From assembly GCA_013397935.1 (NCBI GenBank), contig VZRN01001189.1, forward strand, positions 601,759 to 665,758: a stretch of DNA of 64,000 bases. Reading direction: 5' to 3'. Position numbers and translations under genes: made by a program. Of this stretch, positions 56,901 through 63,449 are shown piece by piece. This stretch comes from Dasyornis broadbenti. Lineage: Eukaryota; Chordata; Aves; Passeriformes; Dasyornithidae. The notes beneath the pieces are model-generated. The model did no database searches. It was given only the letters and a program-made list of their open reading frames with translations, and was not told where the DNA came from. Within the stretch, counting starts at the first letter, position 1. Every line of letters starts with the position of its first letter.

Positions 56901-59606
56901 ATTCGTGGTTTCCCATGGAGCCACTGTGTAAATTCAGAAGTTTAACATTTTTCTTGGGACTTTCTCATTAGGTTGTCAATAATTTGGCATGAAGGGGTTG
57001 ATTTCAGGCTGATGTGTACATCCTGCATTGTGTCTCTGTTCGGGGTGATCACTAAATTCCTGCTTAAACTCAGATAACAGCAAATTCCCCTGCAGAAGTG
57101 AATGGCTAGCATGGGGCTGTTCACATGAAGTTTATGCTCTGGTGTTAATATTTTTGGATTTTAGTTTGTTTGCTTATTTTTTAGCTGTTCTAGATCTTTT
57201 CAAAGCTGTGAGTCCCAAAAGCCAGAGAATCTTGGGGGCGTAGGTTCAGCAAATTGGCAGGTTCCAGACTGGCTCCAGTCTGATGGGAGGCTCCTGGCAA
57301 AGAAGCTTTTGTGCACACTTGAACCCTCCCTGAAGTCAACAGTGCTCCACAGGGGCCGAGGGTGCCATGGCCTCTTCGCATCCCCAGGCCGTGTGTCCTA
57401 AAGTTATGCTTGGGAGGTCTGAAGAAAGCTCATCCCAGATCTGCATGTTGCAGCCTGTGCCGTGAATCCATCTGTTTATTAACTTTTCTCCACTCTCAGC
57501 CCCCTGTTTTCAACCCAAATGAAAACCCATTCCTCCTGTGCAAGCCACTTGATCACTCTGCTGCCCCTGCAAGCCACAGCCTCCGCATCTGTCAGACCTG
57601 TGTTCCTAATGGACACAGTGTTTGAGGATGGTCATTAGATTTATAAACTTCTCTTAACTCAAAAATCACTTTTCTAGCTGTTCTAACTGTTGAATCACCT
57701 GCTAAAGACTTGTACTGTTTATTTTTATGTTGGGTTTTTTTAAGGTGCTTAGCATTTGCCTTATTAGAGGGTTTATTTAATCCAACAGTAGCTTTGTTAA
57801 CTATGCAGCTATGATGAATTCACATCAGTTTTTAAATTGAAGCGTGGTACCCACGTGCCTTTCTGGAAGCGGGTTGCTGAGCAAGGTGAACAGTGACTTG
57901 TCAAAAGGATCATTAGCATAATTGCCCAAGAGAAGAAAGGCAAAGAAAAAAGTGAACCTTCTTAGACACTTTACTTTTTCAACAGGCTGCAAATACAATT
58001 AGGTACCTGATGAGAGAGATTTCCCAGGTGACTGCCCTGAATATGTGGGGCACCTGAGAGTGACTGTATTTGTGTGAGGTCTTCAGCCACAAGTTAGCAC
58101 GGACTAAAAATATATTTTCCCTTCAGAGTCTTAGACCTGAAATAAATCAGCTGCCACGGCAGCTCTACCTTTTTCGATATTTTATTATTTTAAAGAGCAT
58201 CTGCTAGAACTGGATAATTCTCTCAAGGAGCGTTGTGGTGGCAATAGCCCAGACTGTAACAGGCTGACTTGAGATACTCTTGCTTTCTGGTAGCCTCTTT
58301 TCGTGGTTCCCCACCTCTTTCTTCATCTCTTACCTGCTCCGGTCGCTCATGCGAGTACCAAGGCAACGCATTAAAATTGCTCTGCGGCTCTGGATCCCCG
58401 TTCTAGTGTTACGGATAGTTGTTGCGGAGGCACGGAGTCAAGTGGGTGGCCTGAGTGTATTCAGTTTGGCAAGTACAGCTTCAGTGCTTCTTTTACTGTT
58501 CGTTGTGCCCTTACAGTGTGCATAAATGTCTGTGCTTGAGGAAGAAAAAAGACCTGTGTGTGGCTGGCTTGTGAGAATGATGTAAAGCTCCAGGCATATG
58601 CTTCCTATGAAAATATTAATTGTGGTGGTTTAATTTACTATTTAACATCCTGTTTTGAGTAGTGCTTTAAACAAGGAAATGCTTTGTTACTGTTTTTTTA
58701 TGGCTGTCTTCTTTTTCTTTCAAAAATGCTTTCATAAAACCCCACCTTCATGGTTGTATACTTCAGCTTTGGTTTTGTTTTTTTTGCTGGGGACATGTTG
58801 GCTTCTGGGAGAGATTCGTGTGAGTGAAATGCACTGTTCCTGTGGCATGCAGAGGTGTGCCCAACAGCAGTCGAATGGGCAGCTGTTTGTAGTGAAGGAT
58901 GTGGGAAGGGAAGGACAGAGTGAAAAGGTCCAGGGAACTTCTTACAGCAAGGTGAATATTATTAAATTTGCAGGTTTTAACTTGTGGGGATAGGGAAATA
59001 TCATGGAAAGTGAAAGCACTGATCTCCTGGAATGTGGAAGTTTCTGTCCTTCCTCCATCTTCTGAAAAAATTGTGAATTCAGATTTATTTCACCTTTCTT
59101 CTGTTTGTATAATAGTACTAATAGTATTTTGTGAGTGACTAAGTAAATATTATTGTGTCTCAATGGCTCCATGGCTTCTTGAAACCAATTAAGACTGGTA
59201 AATTTAAAGTGAAATATTGAACATTGATTTGTTTGCAAACCTACTGTCATATTCAAAGAGGGGAGAAGGGGGAGAAAGTCTGTTTCAGAGGCTCACTAGA
59301 AAACTATCCAGGCTCTGAGAACAGGCATTTCTTTCACTTTCCATGAGCTAGTTCTTTTTATTGCTCTGCCAAGCTAGTTAGATTGATGTCATCACTGAAA
59401 TTGCAGTCCATGTTCTGGTATAAATCTTGGTAAAATATGATTGTAGATCCAGGGGACGATTCGCCCACATGCCATTATCATCCTCCCGAACACCAGCGGA
59501 ATGGAGCTCCTGCTCACCTATGAAGATGAAGGCATCTACATCGATATATATGGGCATTTCACAAAGGAGACTGTTCTACAGTGGGGAGAAATGCCAGCAT
59601 CTGTAG
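8895..59606 (+). CDS. NRK: GCK-IV STE20-family Ser/Thr kinase gene, probably NRK (27 exons, both ends missing)
   Basis: Joined exons encode about 1118 residues: STE20 kinase domain, acidic patch, coiled coil, long linker and CNH domain, the order found in MAP4K4, TNIK, MINK1 and NRK. These cytoplasmic kinases act in JNK, Hippo-like and cytoskeletal signalling, and the CNH domain binds small GTPases of the Rap/Rac type; for this gene that role is inferred from the family. Splice phases are consistent at all 26 internal junctions. Catalytic residues are present: VAIK-type Lys (spliced residue 13), alpha-C Glu (28), HRD (110-112), DFG (130-132), APE (155-157). Two upstream exons, start codon and glycine loop included, are expected left of the window, and the CNH end right of it. 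NRK is preferred because 'EDWIAYICRE', 'HLHAH' before HRD, 'NER' after 'IRDM' and 'SPAGQ' look more like mammalian NRK than like MAP4K4/TNIK/MINK1, from memory only. Family assignment is near certain; the paralogue is not. Confidence 0.72.
13712..13746. repeat. Poly-T / polypyrimidine tract
   Basis: A run of T with scattered C, about 35 bases, in the intron between window exons 1 and 2. It ends near an AG, but no open exon follows. Confidence 0.85.
14650..14780 (-). repeat. CR1 LINE fragment, degraded
   Basis: 'ctctggtccaacctcctgct', then 'caaagcagggtcagcc', 'aggttgctcagggtggttcc' and 'tgagatctccaaagacagagg' follow the reverse complement of CR1 3' sequence. The terminal octamer end is missing. 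It sits 40 bases before window exon 2. Confidence 0.7.
14820..14945 (+). CDS. NRK: Window exon 2: kinase N-lobe, alpha-C helix
   Basis: Acceptor tgttacag, donor tgg|gtaagt, 42 residues, phase 0-0. It begins NEEEEIKLEINMLKKYSHHR, the alpha-C helix with its conserved Glu in 'LEIN', then 'NIATYYGAF' and 'KKSPAGQDDQLW'. The Gln in 'SPAGQ' matches NRK ('SPPGQ') rather than the His, Asn or Met of the other three paralogues. Confidence 0.97.
14946..15715. other. Intron, window exons 2-3, with exon-like acceptor
   Basis: 770 bases. A very strong polypyrimidine-AG at 15264-15298 is followed by an open Lys/Ser/Asn-rich frame to about 15520. No good donor follows and the insertion would fall inside the kinase fold, so I do not call it an exon. 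Confidence 0.75.
15716..15826 (+). CDS. NRK: Window exon 3: kinase hinge and alpha-D/alpha-E
   Basis: Acceptor ctccctgcag, donor agg|gtgagt, 37 residues, phase 0-0. It opens with the hinge 'LVMEYCGAGSVTDLV' and ends 'EDWIAYICREVLR'. The last part equals the NRK pattern; MAP4K4 has Ser for Cys, TNIK has 'EEW', MINK1 has 'EDC'. The upstream intron is open in this frame for about 110 bases, a coincidence that makes the open frame look longer than the exon. Confidence 0.97.
15827..17628. other. Intron, window exons 3-4
   Basis: 1.8 kb. It contains a poly-T run near 16378 and a 165-codon minus-strand open frame at 17081-17578 that I cannot identify. I see nothing else. Confidence 0.8.
17629..17719 (+). 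CDS. NRK: Window exon 4: kinase catalytic loop (HRD)
   Basis: Acceptor gttttctttcag, donor ttgg|gtaagt, 30 codons plus one base. It contains 'GLAHLHAHHVIHRDIKGQN': the HRD catalytic Asp, the Lys two residues later and the metal-binding Asn are all present, so catalytic chemistry should be intact. It ends with 'ENAEVKL' and a split Val codon. Confidence 0.98.
17720..18812. other. Intron, window exons 4-5
   Basis: 1.1 kb of unremarkable intron sequence; no repeat or exon recognised. Confidence 0.85.
18813..18943 (+). CDS. NRK: Window exon 5: DFG, activation loop and APE
   Basis: Acceptor cttgacttttcag, donor aga|gtaagt, starting in phase 1. It encodes 'DFGVSAQLDRTIGRRNTF', then 'IGTPYWMAPEVIAC', then 'EENPDSTYDYR'. 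The activation-loop threonines and the APE motif are intact. MAP4K4/TNIK/MINK1 read 'RTVGRR' and 'DENPDATYD'; these substitutions mark a divergent paralogue. Confidence 0.98.
18944..20510. other. Intron, window exons 5-6
   Basis: 1.6 kb with the (A)nC tract at 19447 and a short (AAAC)n run at 20446-20464 just before the acceptor of window exon 6. Confidence 0.85.
19447..19491. repeat. A-rich (A)nC simple repeat
   Basis: About 45 bases of A interrupted by single C residues, in the intron between window exons 5 and 6. It could be a decayed poly-A tail, but no retroposed body was recognised next to it. Confidence 0.85.
20511..20565 (+). CDS. NRK: Window exon 6: kinase alpha-F
   Basis: Acceptor cttcctgcag, donor cctc|gtaagt; 18 codons plus one base. 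It encodes SDLWSLGITAIEMAEGAP, the alpha-F region, whose Asp stabilises the catalytic loop in this fold. The split Pro codon joins in frame to the next exon. Confidence 0.98.
20566..22636. other. Intron, window exons 6-7
   Basis: 2.1 kb. Overlapping open frames on both strands at 21000-21800 reflect locally low stop density; no family similarity was seen. Confidence 0.85.
22637..22715 (+). CDS. NRK: Window exon 7: kinase alpha-G region
   Basis: Acceptor tttcctttgcag, donor aaatg|gtaagg. It completes the split Pro and encodes '[20 protein letters not shown]' followed by 'KLKSRK' and a split Trp. It is strongly conserved with MAP4K4/TNIK/MINK1 and closer to them than to mammalian NRK here, as expected if the mammalian gene evolved quickly. 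Confidence 0.98.
22716..23403. other. Intron, window exons 7-8
   Basis: 0.7 kb; nothing recognised apart from the pyrimidine tract before window exon 8. Confidence 0.85.
23404..23579 (+). CDS. NRK: Window exon 8: kinase C-terminal lobe end and basic tail
   Basis: Acceptor ttctctctttttcag, donor aagg|gtaaaa. It encodes 'SKKFLNFVESCLVKHYLHRP' (alpha-H and the conserved Arg-Pro), 'LLKHSFIRDMQNERQV', and the basic tail 'RTRKKKGEK' closing the kinase domain. 'RDMQNER' is intermediate between NRK ('RDIKNER') and the other paralogues ('RDQPNER'). Confidence 0.98.
23580..25308. other. Intron, window exons 8-9
   Basis: 1.7 kb; nothing recognised. TNIK-type kinases have no extra conserved exon expected here. 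Confidence 0.85.
25309..25381 (+). CDS. NRK: Window exon 9: acidic patch after the kinase domain
   Basis: Acceptor ctcttttag, donor ccaag|gttaat. It encodes 'EETDYDYSGSEEEDDELNED' and 'EGEP'. The same acidic Tyr/Ser/Glu motif follows the kinase in MINK1, TNIK and MAP4K4. The GTTAAT donor is weak at its +3 and +5 positions but phase and homology fix this end. Confidence 0.95.
25382..25782. other. Intron, window exons 9-10
   Basis: 0.4 kb; nothing recognised. Its 5' splice site is the weak GTTAAT. Confidence 0.85.
25783..25978 (+). CDS. NRK: Window exon 10: coiled coil, first part
   Basis: Acceptor ctttgtttcag, donor gat|gtaggg, 65 codons plus a split Ser. It starts 'SSIVNLPGESTLRREFLRLQ' and continues as a Gln/Lys/Arg/Glu-rich helix ('KQLLAERQKRIEQQKEQRRR'). 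This is the conserved start of the GCK-IV coiled coil. A 190-codon open frame on the opposite strand here is a shadow of this biased composition. Confidence 0.96.
25979..27262. other. Intron, window exons 10-11
   Basis: 1.3 kb, about a third of it the CR1 fragment at 26369-26830. Confidence 0.85.
26369..26830 (-). repeat. CR1 LINE 3' fragment, about 460 bp
   Basis: It starts with the octamer-type tail 'aaatcataaaatcatagaac' and continues through 'aggttggaaaagacctctaag', 'tgttccagtgcttgaccagcc', 'ccctcagctgctcatcagatg' and 'ctctggacacactccagcccc', all recognisable reverse-complement CR1 3' sequence. It is the best-preserved CR1 in the window. Confidence 0.92.
27263..27427 (+). CDS. NRK: Window exon 11: coiled coil, degenerate middle part
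   Basis: Acceptor ggctctcttccag, donor cag|gtatga, 55 codons, phase 0-0. It starts 'HQRREQELRRQQECEQRW', clearly matching the 'QQRREKELRKQQEREQRR' of TNIK, but then loses the regular Arg/Glu heptads ('AKVGQTKEERGKEDKRAVED', 'EYFIVDGQRKLEKKQ'). The helix is probably shorter or weaker than in the paralogues. Phase and flanking splice sites support it well. Confidence 0.93.
27428..28157. other. Intron, window exons 11-12
   Basis: 0.7 kb; nothing recognised. Confidence 0.85.
28158..28319 (+). CDS. NRK: Window exon 12: end of coiled coil, start of linker
   Basis: Acceptor ctctgctttcag, donor gag|gtactg, 54 codons, phase 0-0. 'TQLLSLQHDHKQKKKEP' aligns with TNIK 'DYLVSLQHQRQEQRPVEKKP'. The C-terminal half is Ser/Pro-rich ('HPPSSSTSKE'), the beginning of the disordered linker. 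Confidence 0.9.
28320..31748. other. Intron, window exons 12-13
   Basis: 3.4 kb, mostly AT-rich (29200-30200), with a short GT run near 29232. The phases of exons 12 and 13 match, so no exon is required between them. Confidence 0.8.
31749..31901 (+). CDS. NRK: Window exon 13: linker, AEER segment
   Basis: Acceptor tccttcccag, donor cag|gtactg, 51 codons, phase 0-0. It starts 'AEERAKKSDSSQPLLQW', matching the 'VEERSRLNRQSSP' exon start of TNIK. The rest is Gly/Ser/Pro-rich ('GSGSSSSPCTPAPQ') and not conserved. It is locally GC-rich, which explains the long antisense open frames over it. Confidence 0.82.
32845..32958. repeat. ATTC/ATGG tetranucleotide-like repeats
   Basis: Two short imperfect arrays, 'cattcattcatgcattcatc' near 32839-32860 and 'atgcatggatgggtggatga' near 32930-32956, face each other as near complements and may be related microsatellite remnants. 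Confidence 0.6.
33344..33835 (-). repeat. CR1 LINE fragment with internal deletion
   Basis: Read on the minus strand, the right part (about 33600-33835) encodes remnants of the CR1 endonuclease domain end: 'SSRVLECTEDNFLSQV', 'MLDLRVTNTGELI', 'CRDHTLVEFTVLRD', 'AQAKSKVRALSFRK'. The left part (about 33344-33560) is CR1 3'-terminal sequence. The whole reverse-transcriptase region that should separate them is absent. Frames are broken, so the element is dead. Confidence 0.8.
37988..38033. repeat. TG/TA microsatellite
   Basis: 'atgtgtgtgtgtagatgtgtg' followed by 'tatctatgtatatatacacg', about 46 bases of alternating purine-pyrimidine sequence 240 bases upstream of window exon 14. Shorter TG runs occur near 38573 and 38836. 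Confidence 0.8.
38273..38451 (+). CDS. NRK: Window exon 14: linker, with two possible donors
   Basis: Acceptor gtttcttccaag. It encodes 'CENFRASKDVYHSSSLSDVV', then 'FWSVSHSEEQPPK', which aligns with 'SSWLRQEEDIPPK' of TNIK. There are two donors: aag|gtgggt at 38405 (phase 0) and act|gtgagt at 38452 (phase 2). The next exon begins in phase 2, so only the distal donor keeps the frame; it adds 'VGETQGIWHSQGFTV'. I therefore chose 38451. Confidence 0.78.
38452..40377. other. Intron, window exons 14-15
   Basis: 1.9 kb with TG runs near 38573 and 38836. A stretch at 39018-39091 is open and bordered by AG and GT but its donor is poor and it is not needed for the frame. Confidence 0.75.
40378..40493 (+). 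CDS. NRK: Window exon 15: Ser-rich linker
   Basis: Strong acceptor tttttgtctttctgttcag, donor tcag|gtgatt; one base, 38 codons, one base. It encodes 'LKLSSSSSTPGTKQWEMGS' and 'HQSSWSTS', corresponding to the poly-Ser 'SSSSSSTPSSQ' segment of TNIK. The other two frames contain stops. Its phase fits only the distal donor of the previous exon. Confidence 0.82.
40494..42922. other. Intron, window exons 15-16
   Basis: 2.4 kb. Open frames at 41024-41419 (+) and 42091-42552 (-) show no recognisable sequence. Otherwise nothing seen. Confidence 0.8.
42923..43020 (+). CDS. NRK: Window exon 16: linker
   Basis: Acceptor ttttttgcccccag, donor gca|gtaggt; two bases plus 32 codons. Only the frame that continues exon 15 is open throughout: 'NPGLAKAENVLSQNHMQLHQ', then 'KPEKVSHPGQIA'. 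It has the position and size of the TNIK segment around 'KVKPEESRDITRPSRPAD', with weak similarity. Confidence 0.8.
43021..43404. other. Intron, window exons 16-17
   Basis: 0.4 kb; nothing recognised. Confidence 0.85.
43405..43535 (+). CDS. NRK: Window exon 17: DYSSSS acidic motif with Ser run
   Basis: Acceptor ctctttgctcag, donor caag|gttggc; 43 codons plus two bases. 'AADYSSSSDEGSSSSSSSDE' matches the conserved 'VTDYSSSSEESESSEEE' of TNIK and MAP4K4. The Ser run is encoded by seven consecutive AGC codons (43488-43508), a coding microsatellite likely to vary in length. Ser followed by acidic residues suggests casein kinase 2 sites. Confidence 0.92.
43488..43508 (+). repeat. Coding AGC trinucleotide repeat (poly-Ser)
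   Basis: Seven tandem AGC codons inside window exon 17, encoding a Ser run in the acidic linker motif. Length changes would stay in frame. Confidence 0.9.
43536..45590. other. Intron, window exons 17-18
   Basis: 2.1 kb; nothing recognised. Its end is the strong pyrimidine tract before window exon 18. Confidence 0.75.
45591..45625 (+). CDS. NRK: Window exon 18: putative small linker exon
   Basis: A very good acceptor (gctcttatttttctttacag) is followed by 11 codons, 'EMNQNSCSHAP', framed by split codons, to donor ccag|gttttt. The starting phase fits exon 17. No paralogue similarity supports it and the donor is weak, so the end, or the exon itself, could be wrong; donors such as gt|gtcagt about 36 bases downstream are also possible. 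Confidence 0.5.
46316..46351. repeat. ATAA tetranucleotide repeat
   Basis: 'ataaataaataaatgg' and 'aataaataaatca', an interrupted (ATAA)n tract in the intron between window exons 18 and 19. Confidence 0.8.
47089..47120. repeat. Long polypyrimidine tract upstream of window exon 19
   Basis: Mostly T ending in five C, 38-65 bases before the candidate acceptors of window exon 19. It may serve as a distant polypyrimidine tract; the spacing is larger than usual. Confidence 0.6.
47185..47252 (+). CDS. NRK: Window exon 19: linker exon, 5' end uncertain
   Basis: The 3' end is clear: cag aag|gtaatt, phase 0, continuing correctly into exon 20. The open frame is 'DFSRTRVPDGIELKPQST' and 'VAEQK'. The acceptor at 47184 (atcgcag) gives the phase needed after exon 18. 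The acceptor at 47158 (gttaccag) gives a longer version adding 'QLLSSRIA' and fits a direct join from exon 17. A stop upstream excludes any start before about 47140. Confidence 0.6.
47253..49631. other. Intron, window exons 19-20
   Basis: 2.4 kb; a purine-rich stretch at 48180-48310 opposite a pyrimidine-rich stretch at 48340-48380, otherwise nothing recognised. Confidence 0.8.
49632..49805 (+). CDS. NRK: Window exon 20: linker, LPDLLQQS segment
   Basis: Acceptor ttctcatgcag, donor aag|gtaaga, 58 codons, phase 0-0. 'NYLLPDLLQQSQITDS' is clearly the counterpart of 'HINLPDLVQQSHSPAG' in TNIK and 'NLPDVVQPSHSP' in MINK1. It starts 'DQILVKQISNTQEGLWSI' and ends 'CQEPQNKPLTK'. Confidence 0.92.
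49806..50276. other. Intron, window exons 20-21
   Basis: 0.5 kb, strongly pyrimidine-rich at 49960-50110; nothing else. Confidence 0.85.
50277..50406 (+). CDS. NRK: Window exon 21: linker, FIDPRLL segment
   Basis: Acceptor tttctcattgcag, donor ctc|gtgagt; 43 codons plus one base. 'SSTTSFTSFIDPRLLPITPP' matches '[20 protein letters not shown]' in MAP4K4. The 'PITPPTSPVGP' stretch has proline-directed Ser/Thr sites and PxxP spacing. Confidence 0.95.
50687..50845 (+). CDS. NRK: Window exon 22: conserved lead-in to the CNH domain
   Basis: Acceptor gtttcattccag, donor tggg|gtaagc. It encodes 'RKGSVVNVNPTNIRPQSDSP', 'EIRKYKKKFNSEVLCAALWG', nearly identical to all GCK-IV kinases and marking the return from fast-evolving linker to constrained sequence. 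The final Gly codon is split and completed in exon 23. Confidence 0.98.
50846..52479. other. Intron, window exons 22-23
   Basis: 1.6 kb; nothing recognised. The open frame runs on past exon 22 for about 120 bases by chance. Confidence 0.85.
52480..52623 (+). CDS. NRK: Window exon 23: CNH domain, first part
   Basis: Acceptor tatcgacag, donor tcag|gttggt. It encodes 'VNLLVGTENGLWLLDRSGQG', 'RRRFQQMDVLEGLNVLITIS'. This is the start of the citron homology beta-propeller. 'GLWLL' carries Trp where the paralogues have Met. Confidence 0.98.
52624..53833. other. Intron, window exons 23-24
   Basis: 1.2 kb. 53050-53340 has open frames on both strands without known similarity; possibly old repeat sequence. 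Confidence 0.8.
53834..53968 (+). CDS. NRK: Window exon 24: CNH domain, second part
   Basis: Acceptor gcaaatcccag, donor gtcg|gtaagg. It encodes 'GKKNKLRVYYLSWLRNKILR', 'NDPEVEKRQGWVSVGDLEGC', 'VHYKV'. It is very similar to TNIK and MAP4K4 across its whole length; one difference is 'ILRNDPEVEKRQ' for 'ILHNDPEVEKKQ'. Confidence 0.98.
53969..55715. other. Intron, window exons 24-25
   Basis: 1.7 kb; nothing recognised. Confidence 0.85.
55716..55816 (+). CDS. NRK: Window exon 25: CNH domain, third part
   Basis: Acceptor cttcttgtattacag, donor aag|gtaagt. It encodes 'VKYERIKFLVIALKNSVEVY', 'AWAPKPYHKFMAFK', almost invariant in the family. Confidence 0.98.
55817..56372. other. Intron, window exons 25-26
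   Basis: 0.6 kb; nothing recognised. Confidence 0.85.
56373..56522 (+). CDS. NRK: Window exon 26: CNH domain, fourth part
   Basis: Acceptor ttcttttttccag, donor cac|gtaaga, 50 codons, phase 0-0. It encodes 'SFTSLHHKPLSVDLTVENGQ', 'RLKVIYGSVVGFHAIDVDSG', 'SVYDLYLPTH'. 'VENGQR' replaces 'VEEGQR' and 'HKPLSVD' replaces 'HKPLLVD'. Confidence 0.98.
56523..59446. other. Intron, window exons 26-27
   Basis: 2.9 kb; AT-rich at 56640-56880, otherwise nothing recognised. Confidence 0.85.
59447..59606 (+). CDS. NRK: Window exon 27: CNH domain, fifth part (last in window)
   Basis: Acceptor atgattgtag, donor gtag|gtatgt; 53 codons plus one base. It encodes 'IQGTIRPHAIIILPNTSGME', 'LLLTYEDEGIYIDIYGHFTK', 'ETVLQWGEMPASV'. 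The paralogues read 'CYEDEGVYVNTYG', so this stretch is among the more divergent parts of the CNH. The next exon, expected to carry 'SNQ.MGWGEKAIEIRS', does not appear before base 64000. Confidence 0.97.
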
Positions 59607-62600
59607 GTATGTAGGAAAAACAGCTCTTTATTCAGTACAAGATTCTGCTGCATGAAGCTTGACTTCTTTATGAGGTTTGTATCTATGTGAAAATGGTTGT
59701 GTGGCACATAAAGCAGCTTCTGAGTAAACCAGATGTGTAAAAGAGTAAACAGATTTATGGATGTTTGTGTTAACACAGCCAATGATTGCAATAGGGGCTT
59801 CCCATTTGGACCACAGTTTGTATTCTTGTCACACTGTTTATTGCATCACACATTGACTATACAGACTTCACTGAGGATGCAGCTTACCACCAGTTTTCAC
59901 AGCGAGAATTATGTGAATTACAGAGGGGAAAAAGTGCTTTGGTTGTTCATAGCTCACAGCGTTTTATGTAGAAATTCACAGCTACAGAGGGGTCAGTTAC
60001 TGAAGAGATCTGTAACTGCTGTCAAATGGCCCCTTCATTTTATCACTTTAAATTCACAGGGCTGCCAGCCCAGGCTATTTGTGATAGATTCTTAAGCTCC
60101 CCATGCTTGCAGTTGGCTGTGTAGGAGGAGGTTCTGGTTGTACGGGAGCCAGGACAGCTGTTTGTTTCAGCTTTCCCATGGGGCTTCAAGCTAACTGTAT
60201 GGGGAAAACCAAGAACAACACAGGCAGATTTTTGGGTTTATTACTTGTTACTTTTAATTTCTGTCTCACTCCTGTTCTTCATTTTAAAACAAACATGCCA
60301 ACAAACAAAACAAGCCCAAGATAATTAGACTGTACAGAAGCATGTTATTAGCTTGGTAGAAACTGGATTCCACAATGAAAAATCAAGGATGTTCATCTTT
60401 TTCCTTTCACTTCTACCTGAGTTCTTTTAGAAGAAGCCCATCTTTGGGATGTGATTACAAACCAAATTTGACTTTTGGTTGGAATCACATTTCCACTAAA
60501 AACTAACATAACCTATAAACACACAACTCAAACTTTACATAAAGACCTCTGTTAACTGTTATTTTAATAATGTTACCACTAACTCCTGTTAATTTCCTTA
60601 ATCCTGTGATATCCTTGGCTGCAGACAAAAACATTGAGAGAATGTAAATAGCTGTTATTTGAATGGCCCATCTTAGGGGCAACTTGACATTTTCTTAAAA
60701 GATCTTGTTTTCCTGGGATTTCTAGACCCATTTCAGACCTCCTGAAGTTTGTGTGAACTTATGTCAATTTTCACTCTATGTTGCAGAGATAGAAGGGTCT
60801 TGTGTTACTCTCAGGGTACTCTGTAGTCATCTTTTGCTTGTTTCTTGATTTCTTTCAACAAGTATTTTGAAAGAAAACTTTTGCAGTTGGTGAGAGTATT
60901 TTGATACAAAAAAAGAGTTTGTATTATAATCGATGGATTTAGGGCAGGGAATCTAAATATATCTTATTCATAGTCTTAAATTGGGACCTCTGTGGCCAAT
61001 CTGTTAATAAGAAATCGGAGAGAGGAAGCTCAAATCCCATGGGAAATTAAAATTGTAGAAGTATTCTATGTTTAATCTGAAAGATGTACACATATGTAGG
61101 GCTAAGTATAAATATAGCTGTAATATTTTCTTTCTATAAAACAGGTTTTAAAAGTACATTAAGAAACATCAAGTTAATAAGATTTGGGAGCACTTTTGCC
61201 CTTTTGTGTGAGTAATGAATTATTTACAGTATGTAGCCATATAGGGCTGACACAAATCTGGATATTCCCAGAGGAACCAGTAAAAGTCTTTATTTTCTTT
61301 TCCCTGTACGTTTTAGAAGCAAGCAGACTACTCTGTAGAGAAACAGACAGTGGTACCAAAAGGTGGTTAAATTACTGCCTCAGTGCTCTACAACACACCA
61401 GCTGGAAGCATAGGATATTTTTATCTAAAGCTGAAGTGGAAAGTGGACTCAAAGTAACTATTCCCAAGTTCCTCGTAGTATAGGAGTTATTGTTCCAAAA
61501 TAAGACAACTTTATTCTGAGTATCTGCTCTCAGTTCATCTCACTTGAAACACCCCTAAGAGCTCCCACATGGGAGGATTATCATGACTCAGCACTGACCT
61601 TTGAATTCACAGCCTGCTATCCTCCAAATTAATCTCCATGTGTAGGTAAGTCCTTATAACTGGACAACCCTGCAAATGGTGTAATGAGGCCATTTGGTTT
61701 GCATGTTGTTTCACAGATGAAATTTGGGAATTTTTTGGGTCTTCTACAAGGCTGTGTTTTCATGCTACTTGTACTTAAACCTGTCATTTTCTGTTGACAA
61801 GTTCTTGGTACGATGGCCAGACAGCAGAGCATCAGGGCTGAACTTGGTGTATCTGGTTTATTATGTTGCTGTTTGAATACTGCCTGGAGGTCAGATCTCT
61901 TCAGAACACAGCAGAAGTGGTCCAGCAGGTGACCTGGAGGTTGCAGCAGAGCCTAATGAAGGGGTTTCTGGGAGCTACAAGGTAGCTATCAAATTGAAAC
62001 CTGCCAAAGGCACAGATATAGACACAGCACAGGGACACCTGGAGTGTAGATTTCATGTAGTGGAAAAGATAGGAGACTTATATAGTTCTTTGTTGCTAGA
62101 ACTCTATGATCTATACTGAAGAGTGTAGCCACAGAATGATTCCATGCTGTTTATAAATATGGACTTGCCTTGCTTCCCACCCCAGAACCACAGGGTGCCT
62201 CCGTGTCTCTTGTGTTCAAAACAGAAGTTTGAAAAGGTTAGTGTGATGTCAGTTGGTACAAAAAATAGCAGAAGTCTAAGTATTGTATAATTTTTATCTT
62301 CCTCACTCTGTGTGGTCTGGGCTTACTGCAGACAGCCCTGGGTGGGTGCTGCCCTGGGCTCATCCTGCTACTGCTGCACTGCTCAGAAATGTTAATGACA
62401 GTCTTCCCTACAGCAGTATGCCGTACTGTACAGCCTAGGAACTGAACTGTAAAGAAAAGATTTTAAATACATTTTCATGTGTTTGTATTATAGAAAAACT
62501 CTCCTCTTTTGCCACTTACCCTCAGTTTCTCACTGCTGCTTTGCTTTTAAAACAGGTTGGTTTCTTTCTCTTTCCTCTTGCCTCGGATACCGGGAAAGAA

Positions 62601-63449
62601 TTATTTTGCTCTCAGCACTAGTGGCAGGGAAGCCTTCATTGTGCACAAAGAATAACTGAAAGTCTTCTGAACAGATTTAGGGGAGATTTATAGACTCTGA
62701 GGAAACTAAAATCACAACACTGTAACCAAACCATATGTGTTTCCAAGGAGGTATGATTTTCATGCATTTGTTCTAACAACAATTATAAAGCAAGGATTCC
62801 AAGTTATTGTTAAATCAACCCTGCTAGAAGTAGATACAGTCACATGGGCATATTGCGTTTATTTTCTGCAGTCCTTCTAAAGCAGGATTGCAGGCTGTTG
62901 CTTCCTATATCAGTCTGTACTGAAAGTTTAAGTTTTAGACAAAACCTTAAATCAACATGGAAGGTTTTAAGAAGCAAACCTTGCTTACACAATAATGTAG
63001 GGCAGGCATGCACTGCCCACTGAAGCTAAAAGCCAGTCCAGTGCACACATTCCCTCTACATCATTTCAGAGCACCAGAATTCACAGACTAATGAAATAAC
63101 AGTTGATAGTTGAGCAAGAAGAACAATTTCCGAGCATTGACTACCAAGAGAGCATAACTAATGTGGTTTTACCATGAAAACCCATACAAGCACTAATCGG
63201 AGGGCTTGCACTGAAACTGTGACTAATTTGGAATCTGTGGTGTTAACTCCTTCATCACTGTTCCAATTTCTTATTGCCCGATTTAAAGGGAGTATTGTAG
63301 TAAGCTTCCACTGTGCTGGAGATACTGCACGTAACCAGTGATGGGAAGACACCAAATTGATCATGCCATAGTCTCTAAAGGATTCTGAAGTATTTAGGTT
63401 TCAGACTAAGCTGAACTCCATAGTAAATACAAACCCAGCTTCCTAATGG

